Assembly: GCA_045544195.1 (NCBI GenBank)
Contig: JAZPYO010000002.1
Location: forward strand, 1-50,573
DNA from: RGIG7213 sp045544195
GTDB taxonomy: Bacteria > Bacillota > Clostridia > Oscillospirales > CAG-272
Direction of reading: 5' to 3'
Length of the DNA: 50,573 bases
The translations under genes were made by a program, and so were the position numbers. Shown in pieces: positions 34,088-41,533 of the stretch (its first letter is position 1; each line of letters opens with the position of its first letter). The notes under the pieces were generated by a model. The model did no database searches, was not told the DNA's origin, and saw nothing but the letters and a program-made list of their open reading frames with translations.

Positions 34088-34471
34088 TTAATCGGAATAA
34101 ACGTCCGTTATGTCTTCAAGCGTTGCCCGAACGCTTCTTATGGCTTCTTGTCTGACTCTTACGTATTCCGTATTCAGAAATCCCGCAAGAGCAGGGTTTT
34201 CATCGGCTATAAGCAGTATTCCGAGTCTGATGGCACACAGGCTTGCGCATTGACAGCACAGGGGGAAATCATCTTCCGCATCAATGCTCTCCCAATCGTT
34301 ATTATATGTCTTGCCGCTGCCTTCCGTTAATATTTTATCAAGCGGTATAAGCTCAGTCACAACGCTTTTCACAAGAGGCGGCAGGCGTCTTGCCAATTCG
34401 GAAAAATCAACAGCGTCCGCATCCTCGCTTATGTAAGCTGCGGCAAGGTCAAATACCTGCCCGTACGTCAT
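34088..34471 (-). CDS. Phage head-tail connector-like protein
   Basis: 127 residues, mainly helical, acidic (DADAVDFSELARRLPPLVKSVVTELIPLDKI...FPLCCQCASLCAIRLGILLIADENPALAGFLNTEYVRVRQEAIRS). Size, helical content and position between major capsid and gp10-like genes fit a head-completion/connector adaptor (P22 gp4 or HK97 gp6 role). Three to four cysteines cluster in the middle, which is unusual. It lies 3 bp after the capsid gene. Confidence 0.6.
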   Translation of the reverse strand: MTYGQVFDLAAAYISEDADAVDFSELARRLPPLVKSVVTELIPLDKILTEGSGKTYNNDWESIDAEDDFPLCCQCASLCAIRLGILLIADENPALAGFLNTEYVRVRQEAIRSVRATLEDITDVYSD

Positions 34472-34474
34472 TTA

Positions 34475-35308
34475 TCAGCCCTCCGCGGCGGGCGTTATGT
34501 TGAGGAGCAAAAGCTCATTGGGGTATACGATCTTCGCGCCGTACAGATGCAAGCCCTTTACGGCATCTGCAAAGCGGCTTTCAGGTCGGTATGCTTCGAC
34601 CTCGTTTATCTGCTCGGCAAACGCGATGGCTCTTTTCGTTCTCGCAAAGCACTTGTATACTCCCTCGGACGAAAATACGTTATTGGAAACATATATTTTA
34701 AATCCGAGAAATTTGCCTATACAGCCCTTGTCGAGCGCCTGCTCGTTGTTCGTACCGCTGAGTATCTGCGCCTTTGTTATAAGGGATGCTACGGCGGGCG
34801 ATACCTCAAGGATTATATCCTCGTTGCCGGGCACGTTTCTTTCAAGGAGCTTCTGGCGCGCGGAAAGAAGAAAGTCCACAACACCCTCCTTCGTCAAAGC
34901 ATCGGCAGTCAGCGTGTTTTCCGATGCGACCTCGGAATGAAGGCTGTAAACGTATTTGTCCGCAACGTCTGAAAGAGCGCTTGCGGCAAGGCGCATAGCC
35001 TCCTGCATAAGTCCGGGAAGCGCCTGGGCGTTGTCTATATCGTCAACGATAAAGTTGAACGCCTTTGCCTGTGTGATGTTCAAGGTGCGAGTGTTATCGG
35101 AAAGCTCCGCGGGAGCCTGCATATCGGTATTTGCCACATAGTCAAATACGGATATGGGATTGAGTCCGACGATCTTCACGCAGTCGCCCTTCGTCTTGAC
35201 GTCGCCCTCAAATTCTCTGCTGCAGTTCTTTACTGCAATGTATTCCTTGTCCAGAGCCTTGTAAAGTGTTTCGCTCCAGAGATCAGGTATAAAGCTTCTT
35301 ATTGGCAT
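34475..35308 (-). CDS. Phage major capsid protein
   Basis: 277 residues with the look of P22-coat/HK97-fold proteins: PDLWSETLYKALDKEYIAVKNCSREFEGDVKTKGDCVKIVG at the N-terminus, TLNITQAKAFNFIVDDIDNAQALPGLMQEAMRLAASALSDVADKYVYSL (the spine helix region), DIILEVSPAVASLITKAQIL, KFLGFKIYVSNNVF and KRAIAFAEQINEVEAYRPESRFADAVKGLHLYGAKIVYPNELLLLNI, a typical end. Shorter than P22 gp5 (430). A hairpin precedes it, which may set its expression apart. Confidence 0.88.
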   Translation of the reverse strand: MPIRSFIPDLWSETLYKALDKEYIAVKNCSREFEGDVKTKGDCVKIVGLNPISVFDYVANTDMQAPAELSDNTRTLNITQAKAFNFIVDDIDNAQALPGLMQEAMRLAASALSDVADKYVYSLHSEVASENTLTADALTKEGVVDFLLSARQKLLERNVPGNEDIILEVSPAVASLITKAQILSGTNNEQALDKGCIGKFLGFKIYVSNNVFSSEGVYKCFARTKRAIAFAEQINEVEAYRPESRFADAVKGLHLYGAKIVYPNELLLLNITPAAEG

Positions 35309-35342
35309 AATTATTTTTCCTTTCTTATTTTAAAATTATCTA

Positions 35343-35372
35343 TATAAAGAGGCTGTGCCTCGGATCTTTATA
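35343..35372 (-). other. Hairpin ahead of the capsid gene
   Basis: On the minus strand TATAAAG...GAGGC-ACA-GCCTC-TTTATA forms a two-part stem in the only sizeable gap (64 bp) inside the cassette. No strong T-run follows. Possible mRNA processing or stability site giving more capsid mRNA. Confidence 0.5.
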
Positions 35373-35717
35373 TCAACGGCCTGCAAAGGTGCCCTTTTGC
35401 ATGCTTTTGATTATGGCATCGTAGTTTTCGCGTATCTGCTGACGTGTCATATTCCTCACATCGCTTTCCGTATATGTAAAGCGTTTGCCGTTGTGAGATG
35501 TTACAGTACCCGTTGAACGCTGTCTGTTTTCCTCGTTCTGTCTTTGTATCCTTTCCATACGGCTGCTATGCTCGCCGTAAGCATCTGAAAGGCTTTTTCC
35601 GCCCTTCACGCTCTCCCATACGCTTTTGGGAATGTCGTCAAGGTCTACTGTCGGATATTTTTCGTAAAACTCCTCGGTTTCATTTGAAAATCTTTCGTTT
35701 TGTATATTATCCTGCAT
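35373..35717 (-). CDS. Scaffold-like small phage protein
   Basis: 114 residues, very hydrophilic and helical, ending RFTYTESDVRNMTRQQIRENYDAIIKSMQKGTF. The C-terminal short basic helix and the position between portal and capsid are what is expected of a scaffolding protein, though it is shorter than usual. The segment 'MTRQQIRENYDAI..SM' is common to small proteins encoded beside phage coat genes in Clostridia. It overlaps the portal gene by 11 bp. Confidence 0.6.
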   Translation of the reverse strand: MQDNIQNERFSNETEEFYEKYPTVDLDDIPKSVWESVKGGKSLSDAYGEHSSRMERIQRQNEENRQRSTGTVTSHNGKRFTYTESDVRNMTRQQIRENYDAIIKSMQKGTFAGR

Positions 35718-37272
35718 TTACGGTCTGCTCCTTTATCTCCTTTTTGTCCTTTATGATCTTTTCAATAAGCCCCTGCTTATCGTTTATGATACCGTCGGGA
35801 AGGCGTTCAAGGTAGTCCTCGATAGCGATATATCCGCCCGATAAGAGCTTGTCAAGCGTATTTACGGACAGTATCTGAGAATACTTCGTTCCCGCGCCCA
35901 CATCAACTCTCGCTCTTATAAGCGAGCTTTTGAAGATCTGCGCATCGGGCATAGACTCAGAGCAGCCCTTGCCGTTTTCCTCGTACGGAACGAGTCTTTC
36001 CTTCGGGTAATACTCAAGCATCATCTGCACCCAGTTCAACGCAATATCCTCAACGCATGCGTAAAGATTTTGTCTTATGCTCTCAAGCGGTATGTTTGAT
36101 GACTCCTGCAGGGCAAGTATGGCAGAGGTATTGTCAGGATCGACCTCGCCGAGCGCCGCATCGGTCGCGCCCATAAGCTCCTTTGTGTGCATCATCGTAA
36201 GATTTATAACGTCAAGAAATCCGCTTTGCATCGTGCCGACGCCGATCGTAGCCGCCGCCTGATGAACGTCGCCGCCCTTCACGGCGATAGCCTGCCCTAC
36301 CTCATTCGTCCATTCGGGGATGAGAGTTTTATCGTACACCACCTTTGAAAAGGCAGTGTCGGTCATATGCTTCATCACCATAGCGTATGCCTTGTTTATA
36401 TACTTCTGGTTCGGTATAAGGGCGCTTATCGGAGAATTGCCGATAAACGAGCCTTTTACATTCTCCCACGAAAAATATGCTACAGGATAACGCGTCATTG
36501 TTGTTTTGCCCGTTTTGATGATAAGGCTCTGAGTCGCCTTTTCCCATACGACAAAGCCGTTTTCGTCACGGCTGAATTTTATAAGATACGTTGCATACTC
36601 ATCGTTTTCGCTTTCAATATCGAACATTTCGCCCGCATTTGCCCCGTCGGACGTGTCGGCAACTATCCTTGCGCATTCCGCCCTTGATGCCCCATTCTCC
36701 TCGGCTTCCGCGCGGAGATTTTCAACGGTATCTCTGCCCGAAAGCATAACGTAAGCCTGCTTTTGAAGATCACGGCTGTTTACGTTCGATACGAAAAGCT
36801 CCGTATTGTCGCACAGAACCGTTTTTATATCTCCCGTATACATCTGACCTGTCTTTACATCGGGGTCCCAATATGAATAAAACACACCGTCGCCCGATAT
36901 TGCCGCATCGAGCATACCCTGACGCAAAAGCACCTCCAGCTTGTCCTTGTCGGCTCTGTACGATGCATTTTTGTTCAGCAGCTCAATTCCCTTTGATATT
37001 TTTTCCTTAAGCTCGGGGTCATCCACCGTCATAAGCGAATCGTCGCTGTAATTTATGCTCACCGACTGTGACATAGATGTGCTTATCATATACGAAACGA
37101 TACGCTTTATGATGTTGAACACAGGCGTCGGCAGACCGTTGGCGTTCACGCCGTTCCATTGATCGCCCCTGTAAAACCTTTCGTTTTCACGCACGGCGGT
37201 ATACAGACCGATACGCCTTTTGTATTCAATACCCGCCTGATATTGCTCCCACGCTTTTGTTTTGTTGTCCAT
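35707..37272 (-). CDS. Phage portal protein
   Basis: 521 residues. The start YTAVRENERFYRGDQWNGVNANGLPTPVFNIIKRIVSYMISTSMSQ is the classic portal N-terminus. Later parts (FSWENVKGSFIGNSPISALIPNQKYINKAYAMVMKHM...GATDAALGEVDPDNTSAILALQESSNIPLESIRQNLYACVEDIALNWVQMMLEYY) hold the clip and crown-proximal helices. It forms the dodecameric vertex for DNA packaging. It sits 27 bp after terL. No damage seen. Confidence 0.92.
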   Translation of the reverse strand: MDNKTKAWEQYQAGIEYKRRIGLYTAVRENERFYRGDQWNGVNANGLPTPVFNIIKRIVSYMISTSMSQSVSINYSDDSLMTVDDPELKEKISKGIELLNKNASYRADKDKLEVLLRQGMLDAAISGDGVFYSYWDPDVKTGQMYTGDIKTVLCDNTELFVSNVNSRDLQKQAYVMLSGRDTVENLRAEAEENGASRAECARIVADTSDGANAGEMFDIESENDEYATYLIKFSRDENGFVVWEKATQSLIIKTGKTTMTRYPVAYFSWENVKGSFIGNSPISALIPNQKYINKAYAMVMKHMTDTAFSKVVYDKTLIPEWTNEVGQAIAVKGGDVHQAAATIGVGTMQSGFLDVINLTMMHTKELMGATDAALGEVDPDNTSAILALQESSNIPLESIRQNLYACVEDIALNWVQMMLEYYPKERLVPYEENGKGCSESMPDAQIFKSSLIRARVDVGAGTKYSQILSVNTLDKLLSGGYIAIEDYLERLPDGIINDKQGLIEKIIKDKKEIKEQTVNAG

Positions 37273-37299
37273 TCATCCTCCATGAATATATGGCGTTTA

Positions 37300-38619
37300 T
37301 CAGTAGTTCGCTATGTCAAAGCGGCTTTCAAAACGCCGTTTTCTTGCCAGATATTCCTCTTTTTCATTACTTGCTCTTTCTATGCGTGACATTACCGCAT
37401 ATCGCAGAGCCTCGGGCAGATGCGTTATCTCGTGAGGAAATGACGAGGCATCCTCCGCTTTTGTCTTATCGTACGTCAATGATGTTATGCACCGCAGAGT
37501 TTCAGGGCAGGTATCGAAAAACCGCAGACGCGGAACACCGTTTTTGCCGTTTTGAAAATACTCTCTCAAGGCTCGCCAGCCGGGTATCCTTCGATCGTCA
37601 GCCCGTATGAGCGACGGCATAGACGGCGCGCACGACATTATTTCAAAGCCCGACAGACCGCTGTCCTGCCGCCTGTTCCACAGATCGGGGCTTGCGGCGA
37701 TATAGTCAACGTGCAGTCCGCGGCATACCTGCGCTATATGCTCTGCCGCCTGTGATAACGTAAGATTTGATCTGTAATATTCTCTTTCAACGTAGACGTT
37801 GCCTATCTCGTCACATGCAAGGCATACGAACGCAAGCATATCAAAGCCGTAGTCAAGACCGCCTATGCGGTTGACTCTCCTTGAAAATTCAAACGCTTTT
37901 ACAACGTGCGTATCATACTGCACCTGCGGAAAGAACTGCCCTTCAAACAGATCCCATCTGCCATCGAGCCACGCGGCGCGCAGATCGTTCGGCAAGGAGC
38001 GAAGACGCTGTATGTATTCAGGGTCCTTTTCCATAAGAACGGTGTTGTCATACGCTGTCGCCTGAATAAACGAGTAGTCAGAAGGGTTTTCGCCGTCATT
38101 GTAACGCCTGTCTATGAACAAACGCTTTACCCAGGCATGACCGACGCCGCCGGGATTGCACGAAAGATACATTCTTTTCGGAAATGAGTTTGCTCCCCGC
38201 AAGCACGCCTTAAGCGCGGCAAAACGGTACTCGGTAAGCTGTGTTGCCTCGTCAAGAGCGATTATGTCGTACTCCTGTCCCTGATACTGCAAGGTATCTC
38301 CATCGTCCGCCATATAGCCCAGCTTAAGAACTGAGCCGTTCGGGAACTTGAAGCACTTACCGCTTTCCGAATATGAAACACAGCTTCCAAGCTCCGCACG
38401 TAAGGGCAGAATGTGATTGTACTGAAGCTCGGGAAAGCTCCGTCTTATGATAAGACACCGTATTCCCGCATACCTCAGACACAAAAGAACGAGCTTTCGC
38501 CTCAATGCCCAGCTTTTGCCGCCGCCTCTTGCGCCGCCGTAAGCTGTGTAATGCGTCTTTGAAGCAAAAAATTGCTTTTGCTTTTCATTCGGAACACCCT
38601 TTAAGTAAAGAGTTTTCAT
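37300..38619 (-). CDS. Phage terminase large subunit
   Basis: 439 residues. ATPase: Walker A YGGARGGGKSWALRR near 28-40, Walker B YDIIALDEATQLTE near 115-128, and coupling motif SCNPGG near 155. Nuclease domain: IGGLDYGFD near 253 supplies the first acidic metal ligand, with VYVEREYY and HVDYIAASPDLW beyond. It pumps and cuts DNA during packaging. ATG overlaps the small subunit stop by 4 bp. All motifs intact, so DNA packaging could be functional. Confidence 0.96.
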   Translation of the reverse strand: MKTLYLKGVPNEKQKQFFASKTHYTAYGGARGGGKSWALRRKLVLLCLRYAGIRCLIIRRSFPELQYNHILPLRAELGSCVSYSESGKCFKFPNGSVLKLGYMADDGDTLQYQGQEYDIIALDEATQLTEYRFAALKACLRGANSFPKRMYLSCNPGGVGHAWVKRLFIDRRYNDGENPSDYSFIQATAYDNTVLMEKDPEYIQRLRSLPNDLRAAWLDGRWDLFEGQFFPQVQYDTHVVKAFEFSRRVNRIGGLDYGFDMLAFVCLACDEIGNVYVEREYYRSNLTLSQAAEHIAQVCRGLHVDYIAASPDLWNRRQDSGLSGFEIMSCAPSMPSLIRADDRRIPGWRALREYFQNGKNGVPRLRFFDTCPETLRCITSLTYDKTKAEDASSFPHEITHLPEALRYAVMSRIERASNEKEEYLARKRRFESRFDIANY

Positions 38620-38963
38620 TCGTCCTCACCGTCGGAATGATCGCATATTACGTTAAGCGCGCCGTCCTGGTCGCTCTTTTCGTCGCTTCCGTACCCGAAA
38701 CGGCTTTTCAGATACAGATTGAGAACGGACGCCGATATTTTTTTCGTGCCTGAGTTGAGCGCCTCATCCTCAAACGATGCCTGAGCAAGCTCAGCCTGGC
38801 GGGGAAATCTTTCGCAGGCAGCGCTGTATTCGCTCAGCGTCATTTCGGCAAAGCGAAGAAAGCCCGCAAGGTTCGGCAAGCGATCCTCGCTCTTGCACGC
38901 GTCAACGTATCTGTCCACCGATTGCAGAAATCTTTTGCCGTTTGTGATCCTTTTCAATTCCAC
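38616..38963 (-). CDS. Phage terminase small subunit (gp3-like)
   Basis: 115 residues. LPNLAGFLRFAEMTLSEYSAACERFPRQAELAQASFEDEALNSGTKKISASVLNLYLKSRFGY has the pattern of small terminases: HTH-like start, oligomerisation core and the 'LYLK..FG' end. It recognises the packaging site and stimulates the large subunit. Directly upstream of terL with an ATGA overlap. Confidence 0.85.
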   Translation of the reverse strand: MELKRITNGKRFLQSVDRYVDACKSEDRLPNLAGFLRFAEMTLSEYSAACERFPRQAELAQASFEDEALNSGTKKISASVLNLYLKSRFGYGSDEKSDQDGALNVICDHSDGEDE

Positions 38964-38964
38964 C

Positions 38965-39201
38965 TCACGCTATGCTTGATATAAGCTCCTTCACGGAGTC
39001 TGCTCCCGCTATCTGCAAAATGTCCTCTATGTCGAGCTTTTCAATACAATCATCGCAAAAAGCGCCGCTGTCGGTCACAACTCCGTCATCTTCGTCAAAA
39101 AAGCTACCGCAAAACGAACATTTGTTCGTATTTTTTTCATCGTCGTCACTTTCCATCGGACAGCCCGACAGACACGGTGACGACAAGCAGTATTCACACA
39201 T
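38965..39201 (-). CDS. Small cysteine-rich zinc-binding protein
   Basis: 78 residues, first gene of the cassette. Cys pairs: CEYC, CLSGC, CSFC, CDDC; the CSFCGSFFDEDDGVVTDSGAFCDDCIEKL part is a treble-clef/LIM-like zinc site. The N-terminal MCEYCLSSPCLSGCP may be a second site. AGGAGG lies 6 bp upstream. I do not know the family. As the leading gene it could act in regulation or packaging. Confidence 0.7.
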   Translation of the reverse strand: MCEYCLSSPCLSGCPMESDDDEKNTNKCSFCGSFFDEDDGVVTDSGAFCDDCIEKLDIEDILQIAGADSVKELISSIA

Positions 39202-39248
39202 TCACATCCTCCTTTAACACTCCTGCCCCCCTATATTGCAAAAAGCAG

Positions 39249-39277
39249 TTGACATTGGGGGCATAATATGGTATAAT
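39249..39277 (+). promoter_or_regulatory. Rightward consensus promoter
   Basis: TTGACA (39249-39254), 17-bp spacer, TATAAT (39272-39277). Predicted start near 39284, giving a ~210-nt leader to the HTH gene at 39495. Confidence 0.88.
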
Positions 39278-39385
39278 ATAGGTGTATATCACTTTAAAAA
39301 GGGGATATAAGCGTACATAAGCAAATAAAGCCGAACAACGCCGCACACACCGCTATGCCATCACCCTTCCCTTGATGATGTGCAT

Positions 39386-39414
39386 ATTATACCACAAAAT
39401 TGCAATTTTGTCAA
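39386..39414 (-). promoter_or_regulatory. Leftward consensus promoter of the cassette
   Basis: Minus strand: TTGACA (39414-39409), 17-bp spacer, TATAAT (39391-39386). The spacer and -35 edge contain the perfect 18-bp palindrome ACAAAATTGCAATTTTGT (39394-39411), an obvious operator. Predicted leader to the first gene is about 180 nt. Confidence 0.9.
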
Positions 39415-39443
39415 TAGAAAAATTGGAATTATTCTAACTATTC

Positions 39444-39457
39444 CGAACATTTGTTCG
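39444..39457. promoter_or_regulatory. LexA (SOS) box
   Basis: CGAACATTTGTTCG agrees with the Gram-positive LexA/DinR pattern CGAAC-N4-GTTCG on both arms. It lies 38 bp before the HTH gene start and 30 bp upstream of the leftward -35. Confidence 0.8.
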
Positions 39458-39494
39458 TTTTTCTGCTTAAATTCCTCTATACAGGAGAAAAGTT

Positions 39495-40079
39495 ATGGAT
39501 AAAACGCTTGAAACGATACTTCACCTCATCGACAGCGACGAGCGTCAGCAGGTGAATTTAGCGCGTTACCTCAACATTCCCAAATCGTCAATATCCGATT
39601 GGAGATCGGGAAAAAGCTGCTCATACCGCAAATTTATCGCGCAGATAGCTGAGTATTATTCAGTTTCGGCAGACGCGCTGGTATTCGGCTACGCGCAGAA
39701 TTACATCGAATATTCTCCCGAATTTGCCCCGGGGAAGATCCCTGTCGTATCGCGCATTTTCGACTCAGGTCCAGCTGTAACGGCTGATAATCTGCTGTCG
39801 TTTGATTTTGCGTGCTACCGATTTGTCAACGAGTTTTTCGGATTTTTGTGTAAGGACAGCCGAAGCCTTTACATTATCCATCGACAGAATTACGCAGACG
39901 ACGGGGAAACGGTGCTTATCCGCAAAAACGGCGGCATCGTATGCACTTACAGCACACACGGAGAAAATGTCATACTGACACCCGTGAATGACCCATCATC
40001 GCCTATGTGCTTTTCCGAGGACTCCGCGCGGGAAATGATCGTCGGGGCAGTTACCGAAATAAGAAGGAAGCTCAGATAA
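39495..40079 (+). CDS. HTH regulator with S24-like C-terminal domain
   Basis: 194 residues. HTH near 8-60: DSDERQQVNLARYLNIPKSSISDWRSGKSCSYRKFIAQIAEYYSVSADAL, phage-repressor type. The C-terminal part (PGKIPVVSRIFDSGP...FVNEFFGFLCKDSRSLYIIHRQNYADDGETVLIRKNGGIVCTYS...IVGAVTEIRRK) resembles the LexA/CI S24 fold: KDSRS would align with GDSM, but the Lys-bearing 'LKR' strand reads VCTYS, so self-cleavage is doubtful. AGGAG precedes the ATG. Its TAATG junction couples it to the exporter genes. It could be the cassette repressor. Confidence 0.8.
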   Translation: MDKTLETILHLIDSDERQQVNLARYLNIPKSSISDWRSGKSCSYRKFIAQIAEYYSVSADALVFGYAQNYIEYSPEFAPGKIPVVSRIFDSGPAVTADNLLSFDFACYRFVNEFFGFLCKDSRSLYIIHRQNYADDGETVLIRKNGGIVCTYSTHGENVILTPVNDPSSPMCFSEDSAREMIVGAVTEIRRKLR

Positions 40080-40870
40080 TGCAGGAAAACCTTTCAAAGA
40101 TAATAGATATGGCATCATACGCAGGTAAAATACTGCTTCAGTCAGGTGCCGATATAGTCAGAATAGAGGAAACCATCAGCCATATAATGCGTTCTTACGG
40201 AGTGCGTGATTTTGAGGTGTTCACCGTCGCAAACGGAATATTTATCACAAGCGGCGACTGTACGCGCGGAATAAATACGCCAAAGCGCCACGATTACATA
40301 CGGATAAGATCAATACCTTTAATATCGACAAACCTCGGAAAGCTCGATGCGGTAAATACGCTGTCGCGCGATATTGAGCAGGGCAAGTATCCGAATGTTG
40401 ACGATGCGTTTTCACGCCTTTGCGAAATAGAAAGCATGAGGGCGCTGCCGCCCGTTGTCAGAATGATCGGCTCTGCGCTTGCATCAGCGGGACTTTGCTA
40501 TACGTTCGGCGGCTCGTTCACAGATGCGCTCGTTGCCTTCTTCGTCGGATTTCTGTTTTTCGCAACGGCAGTATACCTTGATGAAAAAAAGCTGTCAAGA
40601 CTGCTTACGAATATAATTTGCAGCGCCGCGCTTACCGTTATCGCCGCAATTTTCACATCGTTCATAGCAGGCGATATGGACAGAGTAATGATAGGCTGCC
40701 TGATGCCGCTTGTTCCGGGAGTATCGTTCACAAACGCAATACGCGATATTGCGGCAAGCAACTATATTTCAGGCGCGGTAAGGATAATCGATGCTTTGCT
40801 CGTGGCAATGGGAATTGCTATCGGAGTCGGAGCAACAACGCTCCTTTTACACTTTTTGAATATAATATAG
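40079..40870 (+). CDS. Threonine/serine exporter family protein, ThrE N-terminal type
   Basis: 263 residues from the ATG at 40079, overlapping the HTH stop by one base. DUF1212/ThrE pattern: SKIIDMASYAGKILLQSGADIVRIEETISHIMRSYGV, VFTVANGIFIT, IRSIPLISTNLGKLDAVNTLSRDI, then four to five membrane segments ending GCLMPLVPGVSFTNAIRDIAASNYISGAVRIIDALLVAMGIAIGVGATT. Works with the next gene, which supplies the remaining membrane helices. Substrate in this organism is inferred only. Confidence 0.9.
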   Translation: MQENLSKIIDMASYAGKILLQSGADIVRIEETISHIMRSYGVRDFEVFTVANGIFITSGDCTRGINTPKRHDYIRIRSIPLISTNLGKLDAVNTLSRDIEQGKYPNVDDAFSRLCEIESMRALPPVVRMIGSALASAGLCYTFGGSFTDALVAFFVGFLFFATAVYLDEKKLSRLLTNIICSAALTVIAAIFTSFIAGDMDRVMIGCLMPLVPGVSFTNAIRDIAASNYISGAVRIIDALLVAMGIAIGVGATTLLLHFLNII

Positions 40871-40880
40871 GCGGTGCGGT

Positions 40881-41354
40881 ATGAATATATTTTTGGAATA
40901 CTTATTTCAGGCAATAGCCGCATTTGTCGGAACAGTCGCATTCTGCATACTTTTTTCAGTACCGATAAAGCAGTATTTCTTCTGCGGCTTCGGCGGTATC
41001 GTAAGCTGGCTCGTTTACTACGCCTGCGAGCCGTTCATCGGGGCAGTATTCGCAACGTTCTTCGCAACGCTCGCAATAGTCCTTTACTCGCGGATATTCG
41101 CAATAATCCGTAAATGTCCCGTGACCGTATTTTTGGTGTGCGGAATAATTCCGCTCGTGCCCGGCTCGGCGATATATTACACGGCTTACTATTTCTTTAT
41201 GGACGATATGGCAAAGGCATCCCACTACGGACTTCTGACATTCAAAATAGCAATGGCAATAGTTATGGGTATGGTCGTCGTCCTCGCCCTGCCGATAAGA
41301 AAAAGAAAAAAGATATCAAAAGATACCGTATCCAATATCACTGCAAAGCAGTGA
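40881..41354 (+). CDS. Threonine/serine exporter family protein, ThrE_2 (DUF3815)
   Basis: 157 residues, four to five membrane segments; the signature CGIIPLVPGSAIYYTAYYFFMDDMAKASHYGLLTFKIAMAIVMGMV is typical of the second half of split ThrE exporters. It starts 10 bp after its partner (AGGCGG upstream). The last residues ITAKQ and the TGA stop lie inside copy A of the structured repeat, so the repeat supplies the gene end. Confidence 0.9.
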   Translation: MNIFLEYLFQAIAAFVGTVAFCILFSVPIKQYFFCGFGGIVSWLVYYACEPFIGAVFATFFATLAIVLYSRIFAIIRKCPVTVFLVCGIIPLVPGSAIYYTAYYFFMDDMAKASHYGLLTFKIAMAIVMGMVVVLALPIRKRKKISKDTVSNITAKQ

Positions 41355-41427
41355 TGTGTCACGCCGCCCAGTTGCTTTGCAACTTGGGGGGGTGGGCGGG
41401 GTGACACTTACTGAACGGTGAAGAAAG
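41337..41427. repeat. Structured repeat, copy A
   Basis: Hairpin TCACTGC-AAA-GCAGTGA (41338-41354), then a nested stem GTGTCAC (41356-41362) ... GTGACAC (41401-41407) enclosing CCGCCCA/TGGGCGG and GTTGC-TTT-GCAAC, then TTACTGAACGGTGAAGAAAG. Overlaps the end of the ThrE_2 gene. Confidence 0.9.
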
Positions 41428-41473
41428 ATAATATATATTTAATTTCAAAGCACTCCGATAAATGAAAAATTAT

Positions 41474-41516
41474 AAAAACCTTATGACAAGTCACACAGAC
41501 ACGTCATAAGGTTTTT
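41474..41516. terminator. Bidirectional intrinsic terminator
   Basis: AAAAACCTTATGAC / GTCATAAGGTTTTT with a 15-nt loop and T-runs on both strands. It separates the exporter operon from the leftward XRE gene. Confidence 0.9.
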
Positions 41517-41533
41517 TTCTGCCAATTTTACTG

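Larger units (their letters stand above)
39202..39494. promoter_or_regulatory. Control region of phage-like cassette
   Basis: Contains, from left to right: GC-rich inverted repeat TGCCCCC...GGGGGCA (about 39223-39263) around a rightward -35; rightward promoter; leftward promoter with internal palindrome; inverted repeat GGAAT-N10-ATTCC (39425-39444); LexA-type box; RBS AGGAG of the HTH gene. The two promoters face each other, so their transcripts overlap for about 95 bp. Confidence 0.85.

Noticed and set aside
39223..39263. Inverted repeat TGCCCCC...GGGGGCA as terminator
   Set aside because: The loop is about 26 nt and no T-run follows on either strand; more likely protein binding or chance around the rightward -35.
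28870..39480. att sites flanking the phage-like cassette
   Set aside because: I compared the edges by eye and saw no direct repeat or tRNA end at the borders; a computed search could still find short ones.
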